Below, one piece after another: positions 1 through 8,837 of a stretch of DNA of 46,617 nucleotides. Positions within the stretch are counted from its first letter, which is position 1. Each line of letters begins with the position of its first letter. Below the pieces are notes generated by a model. The model was not told where the DNA came from. It was given only the letters and a program-made list of their open reading frames with translations, and made no database searches. Source of the stretch: Rhodoferax sp. (GTDB taxonomy: Bacteria; Pseudomonadota; Gammaproteobacteria; Burkholderiales; Burkholderiaceae_C); assembly GCA_011391545.1 (NCBI GenBank), contig JAABQI010000274.1, positions 1 through 46,617 of the forward strand, read 5' to 3'. The position numbers were made by a program, and so were the translations under genes.

Positions 1-1
1 G

Positions 2-889
2 GTGGTGCGTGGCGTAGCTGTAGGTGAGGTGGCCCGAGTGCTCCCATTCGCCAGCATAAAACACACTGTCCCAAGGCACGAACACCTGATCAAAAAGCAC
101 CACGGCGGTGCTCTGGCCGTATTTGCGGCTGAACAGCGGCGCGCCATGCTCCACCTGCTCGCCAGGGCGCCCGGCCGGGCGCGCCACGATGGTGATGCCG
201 GGGGCGTCGACGGGCACGGCACAACAGACGGCAAAATCGGCGTCCTCAAAGCCCATGTTGCGGCACGGCATGACCAGCAGCTCGTGCATATAGGGTGCGC
301 CGGTGACGATGGCCTTGGTGCCACTGATGACGATGCCTTTGGCGTTGCGCGCCACGACGTGCAGATAGCTGTCAGGGTTGGCCTGCTCGTGCGGACGCTT
401 GCTGCGGTCGCCCTTGGCGTCGGTCATGGCAATGCCCAGTGTCAGGTCCTGATCCTGCACCCGGTGCAGGTAATTCAGAAAACGCGCCGTGTTCTCGGAC
501 GTGCCACGGGCGTCGTCGATGCGCGCCGAGACCTGGCCAATGGCATTGAGCGCATCGTGTGTCAGGTAGCGCTGGGCGCAACCGGTTTCCTGGCACACCA
601 GTCGCACCGCTTCGAGCTTGTTGAGCAGGTCGCCGCCGCTGGTATTGATGTGGGTCAGCCGGTTCACCGGCTTGCCGCTGCTGTGCTGAAGCGCCGTCAT
701 GACGGGCGCGTACTGGGGTTTGAGCGCGTAGTCGTAGGTCAGCGCAATGGCATTGATGCCCGGGCCAAAGCCGCGCTCATCGGCCACGCTGGCCACCCGC
801 TGGCCATCCAGAAACACGCGTGGCTTGTAGCGGCGCAGCGACTCGCGGAAGTCGTCGCCGGACATCAGGGTGGCGGTGCGTGTCTTCAT
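2..889 (-). CDS. HpaB / 4-hydroxybutyryl-CoA dehydratase family protein (partial, C-terminus outside window)
   Basis: The minus-strand frame opens with ATG at 889, eight bases after a GGAG, and stays open for 296 codons to the window edge. The ORF track shows only a plus-strand shadow here. The protein resembles the flavin-binding HpaB/AbfD family, with blocks such as MTDAKGDRS, GIVISGTKA and VFVPWDSVFYAGEWE. Against 4-hydroxybutyryl-CoA dehydratase, as I recall that sequence, the first cluster cysteine (Cys99) is kept in CAQRY, but the position of Cys103 is Tyr. The His292 position falls on the last visible residues, and Cys299 lies outside. It may therefore be a flavin hydroxylase or an altered dehydratase/isomerase. 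Family assignment is firm; the reaction is unknown. It is divergent from the FeoB-like gene. Confidence 0.8.
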   Translation of the reverse strand, partial: MKTRTATLMSGDDFRESLRRYKPRVFLDGQRVASVADERGFGPGINAIALTYDYALKPQYAPVMTALQHSSGKPVNRLTHINTSGGDLLNKLEAVRLVCQETGCAQRYLTHDALNAIGQVSARIDDARGTSENTARFLNYLHRVQDQDLTLGIAMTDAKGDRSKRPHEQANPDSYLHVVARNAKGIVISGTKAIVTGAPYMHELLVMPCRNMGFEDADFAVCCAVPVDAPGITIVARPAGRPGEQVEHGAPLFSRKYGQSTAVVLFDQVFVPWDSVFYAGEWEHSGHLTYSYATHH

Positions 890-1029
890 GCGGCGGTCTC
901 CGGTTTAGAGTGGTTGAATCAGTCTGCAGCCATGTGTGATTTAAACACTTTCAATTTGATGGGTTCGATCGCATGCGCTCTGACCCTTGGGAGACAATAC
1001 CCGGACACATGGCAGCAAAACACGACCAC

Positions 1030-3093
1030 ATGAAAACTTCCAGGGGCGGCGTGTCCGAACACAGCATCATGCTGCAAACGCCGCTGCTGCGCGGCGCGCG
1101 GCGCCTGCGCATTGCGCTGGTCGGCTTGCCGGGCGCCGGCAAGACCACGCTGTTTGATGCCGTCTCCAGCACCGCGCCACAGACCGGTGAGCTCACCGAC
1201 ACGCACCGCATCTACCGCGCCTGCACGGTGCAGATCGGCCTGGATGAAGCCAGCGTGGTCGACCTGCCGAGCCTGAGCTCCCTGCACCACCTGCAGGACG
1301 AAGACCTGGGCACGCTCAAATACCTGCTGTGGGGCAATGATCGCCCGCCGGTGACGGCGCACGAGCCAGGCGCGCCGCCGACACCGTTCGAGCCGCCGGA
1401 CCTGATCGTTCAAGTGGTCGATGCCACCAATTTGCAGAGCCACCTTGAACTCACGCTGGAGTTGAGCCAGCTTGGCCGCCCGGTGGTGCTGGCGCTCAAC
1501 CACATGGATGCGTTGCACCGCAAGGGCCTGCACATCAACTTGCGCACACTGTCAAGCCAATTGGGCATGCCCGTGGTGCCAATCTCGGCCCTGATGGGGC
1601 AAGGCCTTTCCGAGTTGTTTAAAACAGCGGTGGCCACGGCGCGCCAGGGCATTTGCCCGCTGCCGCAGGCGCCGAGCCCGCACATTGCCAGCAGCCTTGA
1701 TCCGCTCAATAACGCGCTGAAGCAGCCGGACATTGACGCCGCCTTTCGTATGCCCCACCAGTTGCTTTTGATGCTGTTCGCCTCGGGGCATGGCTATATC
1801 GAAGGTGAGTTGCAGGAGCACTTTGCCCTGCTGATGCCGTCCTTCAACGCTCTGCGCAACGCGGCCGGGCTGGGCTTGCCGCGCCCGCTGGCTGAAGAGA
1901 TCCATGCCGACCGTCACCACCGCGCCGCCACCATTTTTGAAGCGGCGCTGCGCCCGGGCCCGCTTGCACCGGGGCGTGGCTGGCGTTTTTGGATGGATGC
2001 GTTCATGCTGCACCGGCGGTGGGGCCTGCTCGCCAGCCTGGCGGTGTTTGCCGGCGTGTTGTTTGTGGTGTTCGAGGTCAGCGGCTGGATCGACGCGCAA
2101 ACCACCCAGCGCCTGATCGAAGCCACCAGCCACTGGCAGCCGCAGTCCACGGCCGGGGTCGTGGCACGGGCCATCCTGGACGGATTGATTGGGCTGACGG
2201 GTATTGTGGTGCCCTACATGCTGCCGCTGTTGCTGCTGCTCATCGCGCTGGAAGAAATTGGCGTGATGCACCGCATCGCTTTTGTGGTGGACCGGGGTTT
2301 TCACAAGATCGGGCTGCACGGCGGCGTGGCCGTGCCATTTTTGCTGGGTCTGGGCTGCAACGTGCCGGCGATTTCAGCCGTGGCACGCACCACCTCAGGC
2401 CGCGAACGCTTGATCGCCTCGGTGCTGATCACCTTCGTGCCCTGCTCGGCGCGCTCGGCCATCATTTTGGCGGTGGCGGGCAAGTACCTCGGCGTGATGG
2501 GCGTGATCGGCATCTACGCGCTGACGCTGGCGCTGATCGCCGTCATGGGGATGTTGCTGGCGCGCCGGCAGCAAGAGGTGGGGCCGGGCCAGGTGCAGGA
2601 GATCCCGCCCTACTCACTGCCCGACTGGCGTGCCATGCTGCACGAGACCTGGGTCCGCTCCAGCGACGTGCTCACCATTGTCACGCCCTTGCTGGTGGGC
2701 GGCAGCGTGGTGCTGGCGCTGCTGGGCCACTTCGGCTTTGATGGCGCCATCAACACGGTGCTGACACCGCTCACCATCTGGTGGCTGGGCCTGCCGCTGG
2801 TGCTGGGGCTGCCGCTGCTGTTTGGCGTGCTGCGCAAGGAACTCTCGCTGCTGATGATCTTTCAGGCGCTGGGCACCCAGGAGATCAACACCGTGCTGGG
2901 CACGGTGCAGATCGTCACCTTGCTGGTGTTCATCACCTTTTATGTGCCCTGCATCTCGACCTTTGCCATCATGCACCGGACGCTGGGACGGGCCCAGGCC
3001 GGGTTTTCGGTGCTACTGTCGGTGGGCGTGGCGCTGCTGCTCAGCGCGCTAGTGCGGCTGGTGATGGGGGTGATGCAGCCGTTTGTAAGCTGA
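1030..3093 (+). CDS. FeoB-like ferrous iron transport GTPase/permease
   Basis: The N-terminal G domain carries G1 GLPGAGKTT, a G3-like DLPS, G4 NHMD and G5 SAL. A linker leads to about eight membrane segments forming the gate/FeoB_C region, with GLGCNVPAI and a conserved cysteine in FVPCSAR. This is the layout of FeoB, which imports Fe(II) across the inner membrane with GTPase control. At about 687 residues it is somewhat shorter than E. coli FeoB. No feoA or feoC lies beside it, and G1 and G3 differ from the usual GNPNxGKTT and DLPG, so it may be a divergent paralogue or carry another metal. The start is unclear: ATG 1030 has no obvious ribosome site, GTG 1051 follows AGGGG, and ATG 1069 is also possible. 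The ORF-track start at 973 is probably too early. Confidence 0.85.
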   Translation: MKTSRGGVSEHSIMLQTPLLRGARRLRIALVGLPGAGKTTLFDAVSSTAPQTGELTDTHRIYRACTVQIGLDEASVVDLPSLSSLHHLQDEDLGTLKYLLWGNDRPPVTAHEPGAPPTPFEPPDLIVQVVDATNLQSHLELTLELSQLGRPVVLALNHMDALHRKGLHINLRTLSSQLGMPVVPISALMGQGLSELFKTAVATARQGICPLPQAPSPHIASSLDPLNNALKQPDIDAAFRMPHQLLLMLFASGHGYIEGELQEHFALLMPSFNALRNAAGLGLPRPLAEEIHADRHHRAATIFEAALRPGPLAPGRGWRFWMDAFMLHRRWGLLASLAVFAGVLFVVFEVSGWIDAQTTQRLIEATSHWQPQSTAGVVARAILDGLIGLTGIVVPYMLPLLLLLIALEEIGVMHRIAFVVDRGFHKIGLHGGVAVPFLLGLGCNVPAISAVARTTSGRERLIASVLITFVPCSARSAIILAVAGKYLGVMGVIGIYALTLALIAVMGMLLARRQQEVGPGQVQEIPPYSLPDWRAMLHETWVRSSDVLTIVTPLLVGGSVVLALLGHFGFDGAINTVLTPLTIWWLGLPLVLGLPLLFGVLRKELSLLMIFQALGTQEINTVLGTVQIVTLLVFITFYVPCISTFAIMHRTLGRAQAGFSVLLSVGVALLLSALVRLVMGVMQPFVS

Positions 3094-3122
3094 TCCGATA
3101 TTTCCCGCGTTGGGTCGATGGC

Positions 3123-3136
3123 TTGATATTTATCAA
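3123..3136. promoter_or_regulatory. Palindrome upstream of the nfeD-slipin operon
   Basis: TTGATA-TT-TATCAA is a perfect 6+6 inverted repeat in the 146-base gap between the FeoB-like gene and nfeD. It could be an operator or part of the promoter of the nfeD operon. Nothing in the sequence identifies a binding protein, and a repeat this short could arise by chance. Confidence 0.25.
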
Positions 3137-3239
3137 TTGATCCACCGACCGTGGGGCTAGGCTGCACACTTGAGGTGGTTGATTGGCGCGTGTCAGCCAA
3201 GCCACGCTGTCTTGCCACCATATCCATTCTGGAGGTGCA

Positions 3240-4667
3240 ATGGAAAGAGGGTCAGAAGCGAAAGTTGCTGTTGCTTGCCAACTGGGCTTGGTAGGCTTGC
3301 TGCGCTGGTGGTTTTTGGCGCTGGCGTTTTGCTGGACTGCCATGGCGGCCCAGGCTGCGCCGGTGCCAGTGCTCACGGTGCACGATGCGATCGGCCCAGC
3401 CAGCGCCGACTACATCATTCGCGGCCTTGATCGAGCCCAACAAACGGGCGCACCGCTGGTGGTGATTGAGCTCGACACCCCTGGCGGCCTTGACACCTCG
3501 ATGCGCCAGATCATCCGCGCCATTCTGGCCTCCCCCGTGCCAGTGGCGACCTATGTGAGTCCGTCGGGATCGCGGGCGGCCAGCGCCGGCACCTACATTC
3601 TGTACGCAAGCCACATCGCCGCCATGGCGCCCGCCACCACGCTGGGTGCCGCCACGCCGGTCGCGATTGGCCTGCCCGGCTTGCCGCAAACGCCCAAGCC
3701 TGCACCCGCAGAAGGCGTGCCGTCAAAACCGGCCTCAGCGCCCGAAGATCAGGCAAACGCTGCACCCGCGAGCCCGATGACGGCCAAGCAGGTCAACGAT
3801 GCAGCCGCATTCATCCGCGGCCTGGCCGACCAGCGTGGCCGCAACGCTGTGTGGGCCGAGCGCGCCGTGCGCGAGGCTGTGAGCCTGACCGCGGCGGAGG
3901 CGCTGCGCGACAACGTGATCGACGTGGTGGCCAGCGACATCGACGATTTGCTGGCGCAAATTAATGGCCGCAAGGTGCAGGTGGCCGGCGGCGAACTGCA
4001 GCTGCAAACGCGCGGCCTGGCCAGCGTGGCGCAGCCGCCCGACTGGCGCCACCGCCTGCTCGGCGTCATCGCAAACCCGAGCTTTGCGCTGGTGTTGCTA
4101 ATGATCGGGGTCTATGGCCTGATGTTCGAATTTTCATCTCCCGGTTTTGGCGTGCCCGGCACGGTGGGCGCCATCTGCCTGCTGCTGGCGCTGTTTGCAC
4201 TGCAGTTGCTGCCGGTCAACTATGCGGCGCTGGCGCTGATTCTGCTCGGCTTTGCGCTACTGGCCGCCGAACTGGTGACACCGGCTTTTGGTGTGCTCGG
4301 CGTCGGCGGTGTGGTGGCCTTTGTCGCCGGCGGGCTGCTGCTGTTCGACCGCGATGTGCCGGGGCTGGGCGTGCCGCTGCCGCTCATTTTCGGCCTGGCC
4401 CTCACGGCCGCTGCCGCGGTGTTGCTGGGCGGCGGCATGGCCCTGCGGGCGCGCCGCGCACCGGTGGTCAGCGGCGCCGAGCAGATGATCGGCGCGCGCG
4501 GTGAAGTCACGCAAGTGGCCGACGACCAGGCCTGGGCCCGGATTCACGGCGAACACTGGCAAGTACGCGCCAAGACGCCCCTACAGACCGGCCAGCGCGT
4601 GCGCGTGGTCGGCATGACCGACCTGATTTTGCAGGTACAACCCGAAGGAGAACCGCATGATGTTTGA
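3240..4667 (+). CDS. Long-form NfeD family membrane serine protease (ClpP-class)
   Basis: The start at 3240 is chosen because GGAGG ends five bases upstream; the ORF-track TTG start at 3183 is too long. The protein has about 475 residues. A signal/anchor segment ends near AQA-AP around residue 40. A ClpP-fold protease domain follows with the serine motif [12 protein letters not shown] and the presumed general-base lysine in [11 protein letters not shown] Pro/Ala-rich insert lies between these two motifs. About four to five membrane helices come next, then a C-terminal OB-fold NfeD domain ([11 protein letters not shown]). Archaeal homologues of this type cleave the C-terminus of a partner stomatin. 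The next gene is a slipin whose start overlaps this gene by 11 bases, fitting that partnership. The physiological role in bacteria is probably membrane quality control; that part is inference. Confidence 0.9.
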   Translation: MERGSEAKVAVACQLGLVGLLRWWFLALAFCWTAMAAQAAPVPVLTVHDAIGPASADYIIRGLDRAQQTGAPLVVIELDTPGGLDTSMRQIIRAILASPVPVATYVSPSGSRAASAGTYILYASHIAAMAPATTLGAATPVAIGLPGLPQTPKPAPAEGVPSKPASAPEDQANAAPASPMTAKQVNDAAAFIRGLADQRGRNAVWAERAVREAVSLTAAEALRDNVIDVVASDIDDLLAQINGRKVQVAGGELQLQTRGLASVAQPPDWRHRLLGVIANPSFALVLLMIGVYGLMFEFSSPGFGVPGTVGAICLLLALFALQLLPVNYAALALILLGFALLAAELVTPAFGVLGVGGVVAFVAGGLLLFDRDVPGLGVPLPLIFGLALTAAAAVLLGGGMALRARRAPVVSGAEQMIGARGEVTQVADDQAWARIHGEHWQVRAKTPLQTGQRVRVVGMTDLILQVQPEGEPHDV

Positions 4668-5436
4668 TTTCAATCTTGGACTGGGCACGATTCTGCTGCC
4701 CCTGGCGCTGGCGCTCCTAGCGGCTTCGGTGCGCATCCTGCGCGAGTACCAGCGCGGCGTGGTGTTCCAGCTGGGCCGCTTCTGGAAAGTCAAGGGGCCG
4801 GGCCTGGTGATCGTGATCCCCGGCCTGCAGCAAATGGTGCGGGTCGATCTGCGCGTGGTCACCATGGACGTCGAACCGCAGGACGTGATTTCGCGCGACA
4901 ACGTCTCGGTCAAGGTCAACGCGGTGATTTTCTTCCGCGTGGTGGCGCCCGAAAAGGCGATCATCCAGGTGGAGGACTACCTCATGGCCACCAGCCAGCT
5001 GGCGCAAACCACGCTGCGGGTGGTGCTGGGCAAACACGAGCTTGACGAAATGCTGGCCGAGCGCGAGCGGCTCAACCTGGATGTGCAGCAAATCCTGGAC
5101 GCCCAGACCGATGCCTGGGGCATCAAGGTGACCAACGTCGAGATCAAGCACATCGACCTCAATGAGTCGATGATTCGCGCCATTGCGCGCCAGGCCGAGG
5201 CCGAGCGCGAGCGTCGCGCCAAGGTGATTCATGCAGAAGGCGAAAAGCAGGCGGCGGTGGCCTTGCTGGAGGCCGCGCAGATGCTGGCGCAGCAGCCCGA
5301 AGCCATGCAACTGCGCTACCTGCAGACCATGACGCAGGTGGCGGGCGACCGCGCCTCGACCATCGTTTTCCCGCTGCCGATGGACCTTTTGGGGCGCCTG
5401 CTCGACAAGCCCCGCGCGCCGACCGAAGGTGTGTGA
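4657..5436 (+). CDS. Slipin / stomatin-like SPFH-domain membrane protein
   Basis: This 259-residue protein has one N-terminal membrane segment (residues about 8-27), then the SPFH/band-7 domain beginning [14 protein letters not shown], with [10 protein letters not shown], the stomatin block [11 protein letters not shown] and a charged helical stretch ([19 protein letters not shown]) typical of oligomerising slipins. The start ATG follows AAGGAG at six bases and lies inside the end of nfeD, so translation is probably coupled. Slipins form membrane microdomain scaffolds and are the usual partner or substrate of the NfeD protease encoded just upstream. A second in-frame ATG follows immediately. 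Confidence 0.92.
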   Translation: MMFDFNLGLGTILLPLALALLAASVRILREYQRGVVFQLGRFWKVKGPGLVIVIPGLQQMVRVDLRVVTMDVEPQDVISRDNVSVKVNAVIFFRVVAPEKAIIQVEDYLMATSQLAQTTLRVVLGKHELDEMLAERERLNLDVQQILDAQTDAWGIKVTNVEIKHIDLNESMIRAIARQAEAERERRAKVIHAEGEKQAAVALLEAAQMLAQQPEAMQLRYLQTMTQVAGDRASTIVFPLPMDLLGRLLDKPRAPTEGV

Positions 5437-5536
5437 GCGCAGAAAAGCAAGCGACCGTTAACCCTGACCCCCTGTCCACCACACGCACCGCGTCACGCGC
5501 CCGGTTGTCCGGTTGGTTTGAGGGCATGCGCGCGCA

Positions 5537-5552
5537 GGCCTGTGTGCAGGCC
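5537..5552. terminator. Stem-loop between convergent slipin and Fe-S genes
   Basis: GGCCTG-tgtg-CAGGCC is a perfect six-pair hairpin in the 120-base gap between two convergent genes. It has no clear U-tract on either side, so a terminator role is only plausible. Confidence 0.3.
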
Positions 5553-5556
5553 GGAG

Positions 5557-6861
5557 TCAATCGACCAGGTTGTCGGCTACCAGCGCCAGCAGGCTCTCGG
5601 CCCGTTTGTCCCACTGTGCGTTTTTGGCGCCCATCTCGAGCGTGATGAGGCATTGGCCGCAGCTCGTGATGAAACGATTGGCACCCGTCGCCTCAACCTG
5701 TTGCTTCTTGATCTCGAACACCTTCTGGCGCAATGGGGCGGCACGCTGGTTCGACACCACGCCCCCGCCACCACCGCAGCAAAAGGCCATCAAGCCATGG
5801 TCATGGAGCTCGATCAGCTCGACGCCGAGTGCCGCCAGCACGCGCCGGGCCGCCGCTTCCAGCCCGCCCCGGCGCACGATCTGGCAGGGGTCGTGGAAGG
5901 TCGCGGTGTCGCCAATCTGGCGCAGGCGGATGCGTTGGGTGGTGACCAGTTCGTCAAGGAACTCGGTCATGTGAATCACGCGCACCGGCAGCGCCTGGCC
6001 GTACCATTTGGCGGCCTCCCAGCGCGCGGCGCCGTAGGCATGGCCACATTCAGGTAGCAGCACGGTGCTGGCGCCGATCGACACCGCGGTGTCGATGAGC
6101 GCGCGTGTGAGCCTCTCCTGCAGTTCCAGGTCGCCGTTGTTGAAGCCGATATTGGAGGCGTCGAAGCCGCCCTGGTGCATGGTCCATTTGGCCCCGATGT
6201 GATTCAGTATTTTGGCCGCGTCCGCAAGCGCCTTGGTGTTGTCGCCCAGTTCAGCAGGCGCCGCCGTGACGAGAATGTCGGCGTGCGCCAGGTCGCAGGG
6301 AATCTCGATGCCATGCGCCCTGCCCGCCTCGGCAAGGATGTCGGGCAGGTCTTCGCCAGGCGTTGCGGTGCTGCCCCACTGGCGGGCGGCGCGGTCCATC
6401 AGCGCCAGCCGGTCCGGCACCAGTCCGGCCTTGAACATGCCGTGGCGGGCTTCCTTCACCAGCTCGGCAATGTCGATGCCCATCGGGCAGGCCAGCGTGC
6501 AGCGACCACACATGGTGCAGGAGTCGTAGAGCAATTCCTGCCATTGCTGCAGGTCGGCAATGCCGGGCTTTTTGACCAGACCCAGGGCCCGCACCAGTGG
6601 CGCAAACGGGCTGGCCTCACGCAGGTAGGTGCGACGGAACAGTTCGAGCTTGCGGATCGGCGTGTACTTGGCGTCACCCGTGGCCAGGTAAAAGTGACAG
6701 GCCTGGGCGCACAGGCCACAGCGCACGCAGGACTCCATGTGCAGCGCGGCGGTGACACCGAACTCGGAGACGAAGCTGTGCATGGCGGCATCGACGCGCG
6801 CCTCGTCGCTTTGCTCGCCCTGCTGGTCAAAGGCCGCACTGGGTTTGGAAGTGGCATCCAT
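5557..6861 (-). CDS. HdrD/DsrK-like (Fe-S)-binding oxidoreductase
   Basis: The product has 434 residues. The start at 6861 is chosen because the upstream gene ends there in a TGATG junction; the 511-residue ORF is an over-extension. Two ferredoxin-type [4Fe-4S] motifs are visible, CVRCGLC..C at residues 45-55 and CTMCGRC..C at 115-125. A C-terminal CCG domain has HDPCQ, then FCCGGGGG, then SCGQC, the cysteine pattern that binds the noncubane cluster in heterodisulfide reductase HdrB/D and DsrK. The first CCG repeat is degenerate, with only PECGHAY left. Together with the membrane subunit encoded upstream it should pass electrons between quinone and a cytoplasmic disulfide or similar acceptor. 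That acceptor is unknown. No dsrC, dsrJ, dsrO or dsrP lies nearby. Confidence 0.85.
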   Translation of the reverse strand: MDATSKPSAAFDQQGEQSDEARVDAAMHSFVSEFGVTAALHMESCVRCGLCAQACHFYLATGDAKYTPIRKLELFRRTYLREASPFAPLVRALGLVKKPGIADLQQWQELLYDSCTMCGRCTLACPMGIDIAELVKEARHGMFKAGLVPDRLALMDRAARQWGSTATPGEDLPDILAEAGRAHGIEIPCDLAHADILVTAAPAELGDNTKALADAAKILNHIGAKWTMHQGGFDASNIGFNNGDLELQERLTRALIDTAVSIGASTVLLPECGHAYGAARWEAAKWYGQALPVRVIHMTEFLDELVTTQRIRLRQIGDTATFHDPCQIVRRGGLEAAARRVLAALGVELIELHDHGLMAFCCGGGGGVVSNQRAAPLRQKVFEIKKQQVEATGANRFITSCGQCLITLEMGAKNAQWDKRAESLLALVADNLVD

Positions 6862-7541
6862 CACTCGACCCCCCGATGGCTGAATCGTATGCCGGTGGCA
6901 CCGCGTGAGAAGGCAAACAGAAATGCGTGCATCAGCTTGCCGAACGGAAACCAGATCAGCAGAAGCTCCAGCGTCAGCAGGTGCACCGCCAGCGGTCCGG
7001 GGTAGATCACATGATCGTGCGCCAGGATGACTGCGGAGGGTTCGCTCAGCAGCGCCATACCGGTCAGAATGGGCAGAAAGGTGAGGGTCCAAGTGATCAT
7101 GTCATCGGCGTTCGAAATCATCTTGCGCACCGGGTCGGTCAGGCGCAACCAGAGCGCCAGCAGCAGGGACAAGATGGTGGCGCCAGCCGCAAGGTACATC
7201 ACCCCGTCTGGCAAGGCCGGCCACGACAGCCCGGTCAAGCGGCGAATGAAGGCAATGTGCGGTGCGTAGCCAAAAAACACCAGCGCCAGCCCGATGTGAA
7301 AGACATAGCCATTGAGGCTGATGAGCAGCACGCTCTGACCGAATGCCTTGCGCGGCCACATGCCGCGCCCAATGGCGCGCAACGCAGCCAACCACTTGGG
7401 CGGTGCGCCCTCGCGGGGTGGCGACAGGTCAGGCATTCGCGGGCGTCGTAGCACGCAAAACAGGCGCCACAGCGTGCCCGACACAAACACCACCAAGGCA
7501 AGCGTCAGCGCCGGTCCGCGGGCAAATTCAAGCAGATCCAT
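6861..7541 (-). CDS. NarI/DsrM-like membrane cytochrome b subunit
   Basis: The 226-residue protein has about five to six hydrophobic helices. Histidines suitable for haem b lie in GYVFHIGLALVFF and in the last helices (AVHLLTLELLLIW, KLMHAFLF), as in the gamma subunit of respiratory nitrate reductase and DsrM/HdrE. The start ATG follows GGAGG at eight bases. Its stop overlaps the start of the Fe-S gene by one base, so the two are certainly co-translated. By analogy with DsrMK or HdrDE it is the quinone-reactive membrane anchor for the cytoplasmic Fe-S subunit. No catalytic nitrate reductase genes are nearby, so a NarI role is unlikely. Confidence 0.82.
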   Translation of the reverse strand: MDLLEFARGPALTLALVVFVSGTLWRLFCVLRRPRMPDLSPPREGAPPKWLAALRAIGRGMWPRKAFGQSVLLISLNGYVFHIGLALVFFGYAPHIAFIRRLTGLSWPALPDGVMYLAAGATILSLLLALWLRLTDPVRKMISNADDMITWTLTFLPILTGMALLSEPSAVILAHDHVIYPGPLAVHLLTLELLLIWFPFGKLMHAFLFAFSRGATGIRFSHRGVE

Positions 7542-7660
7542 GGCTCAGTCCTCCATCGCGTTGATTGCGCGCGATGAAACAGACTAACGCACTTGGCGGT
7601 TCCCGCTTTGACAATAAGCAAGTCCGGGCCAGACTCGCCTGGCAACCTGACGCTTGGCCG

Positions 7661-8290
7661 CTACAAGACCTGCGTGACGAAATACAAGCCGGCCTTGACC
7701 ATGGCAAAGAGCACACCATAAATCACCGACCCCGCAGCAGCAGCCGCCGCGAGTCCTGCCAGAACCCAGACGCCGTCGCGCTCGAGCACCCCGAGCGCCA
7801 TCAGGCTGATGGCCAAGGCAGGCAGGACGTTGCCCAAAGGAATCGGCAGAACCAGCAAGACCGCGAGCACCAGCGACAGCAAGCCGACAAGATGATCCAT
7901 CGGCGGCAGGGCCAGCATCGCCAGGCGGGGGCGCAACAGGCTTTCAGCCCGCTGCAGCCAGGGCACGATGCGTTTGACCAATGAAGAAAAATCCGAACGC
8001 GCCATTGAACGATTCGCCACAAATGCGGGCAACCAGGGCGCCCGGCCCATCATCAGCTGGGCCGCCAGAAAGATCAGCGGGGCCCCCAGAATGCTTGAGG
8101 TGCCAGGCGGGGTGGGCAAAACGTTGGGGAAGGCAAAGATGAACATCAGGGCGCCCGTCGCCCGGTCACCAAGAGCAACCAGCAGATCGCTGATGGCGAT
8201 GCGTTCACGCTGCGCATCTTGCGATAACTCCCAGAGAATGCTCGACAACGGACGACCGCCTGGATGTTTTTTTTCGATGAGTTTGAGCAC
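7661..8290 (-). CDS. ExoD family membrane protein
   Basis: The 209-residue protein matches the ExoD family: a soluble N-terminus with the RERIAISDLLVALGDRA block, then FAFPNVLPTPPGTS and several hydrophobic helices (LVGLLSLVLAVLLVLPIPLGN, LPALAISLMALGVLERDG). ExoD was named for an exopolysaccharide synthesis and alkali-sensitivity phenotype in Sinorhizobium; its molecular activity is not established. The start is GTG at 8290 without a clear ribosome site. It lies downstream of the CBS gene on the same strand with an 85-base gap, so the two may or may not share a transcript. Confidence 0.8.
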   Translation of the reverse strand: MLKLIEKKHPGGRPLSSILWELSQDAQRERIAISDLLVALGDRATGALMFIFAFPNVLPTPPGTSSILGAPLIFLAAQLMMGRAPWLPAFVANRSMARSDFSSLVKRIVPWLQRAESLLRPRLAMLALPPMDHLVGLLSLVLAVLLVLPIPLGNVLPALAISLMALGVLERDGVWVLAGLAAAAAAGSVIYGVLFAMVKAGLYFVTQVL

Positions 8291-8375
8291 GTTGACATTT
8301 TACAGAGCTGCGCCTTTTCCCAGTCCGCGAAGGACCGCACTGCCACCACAGCTTGCGCCAGCCATGCGACGTTGA

Positions 8376-8837
8376 TCAGCCTCGCATTGCGCTTTCGCGC
8401 TGACCTTCGCGGCCTACCGTGGCCACCAGCAAATCCAGTTCTTCGGAGAGGATGCCCAGCACATCGTCAAATGTCACGATGCCGATCAACTCGTTTTGCT
8501 GGCCGACAACCGGAACGCGGCGCACGCCCTTGCCGCGCATGGTGCGTATCAGGTCGATCAATGAATCGTCCTCGCGGGCGACGACCAGGTCGGTCGTCAT
8601 CACGTCCTCAACGCGCAGGGCACTCGGTGCCAGATCTGCGGCGACCACCGCGGTCACGATGTCGCGGTCAGTGAGCAGCCCGATCACCGTTCGCATACCC
8701 GGCATTTCATCGACGACCACCAGGCACCCGACATGGTTTTCCCGCATCAGGCGGGCGGCCTCATCGAGCGAAGTCTGTCTGAAGGCAATGGTCACGCCGC
8801 GGGTGCAAATTTCGCCTGTGGTCAACTTTTCGCCCAT
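8376..8837 (-). CDS. Two-CBS-domain protein
   Basis: The 153-residue protein consists of a tandem pair of CBS motifs, with GLLTDRDIVTAV closing the first and GIVTFDDVLGILSEEL closing the second. Such Bateman modules bind adenine nucleotides and act as energy or ionic-strength sensors. Here there is no attached effector domain, so its partner cannot be named. The start at 8837 follows GGAG at six bases. The ORF-track start at 8975 adds 46 unconvincing residues. Confidence 0.85.
   Translation of the reverse strand: MGEKLTTGEICTRGVTIAFRQTSLDEAARLMRENHVGCLVVVDEMPGMRTVIGLLTDRDIVTAVVAADLAPSALRVEDVMTTDLVVAREDDSLIDLIRTMRGKGVRRVPVVGQQNELIGIVTFDDVLGILSEELDLLVATVGREGQRESAMRG

Noticed and set aside
2-1033. 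343-codon plus-strand ORF at the left edge
   Set aside because: It is the shadow of the minus-strand HpaB/AbfD family gene; its protein is His/Arg/Ala-rich without family motifs.
6861-7541. Annotation as respiratory nitrate reductase gamma subunit
   Set aside because: No narG, narH or narJ is nearby and the coupled partner is an HdrD/DsrK-like Fe-S protein.
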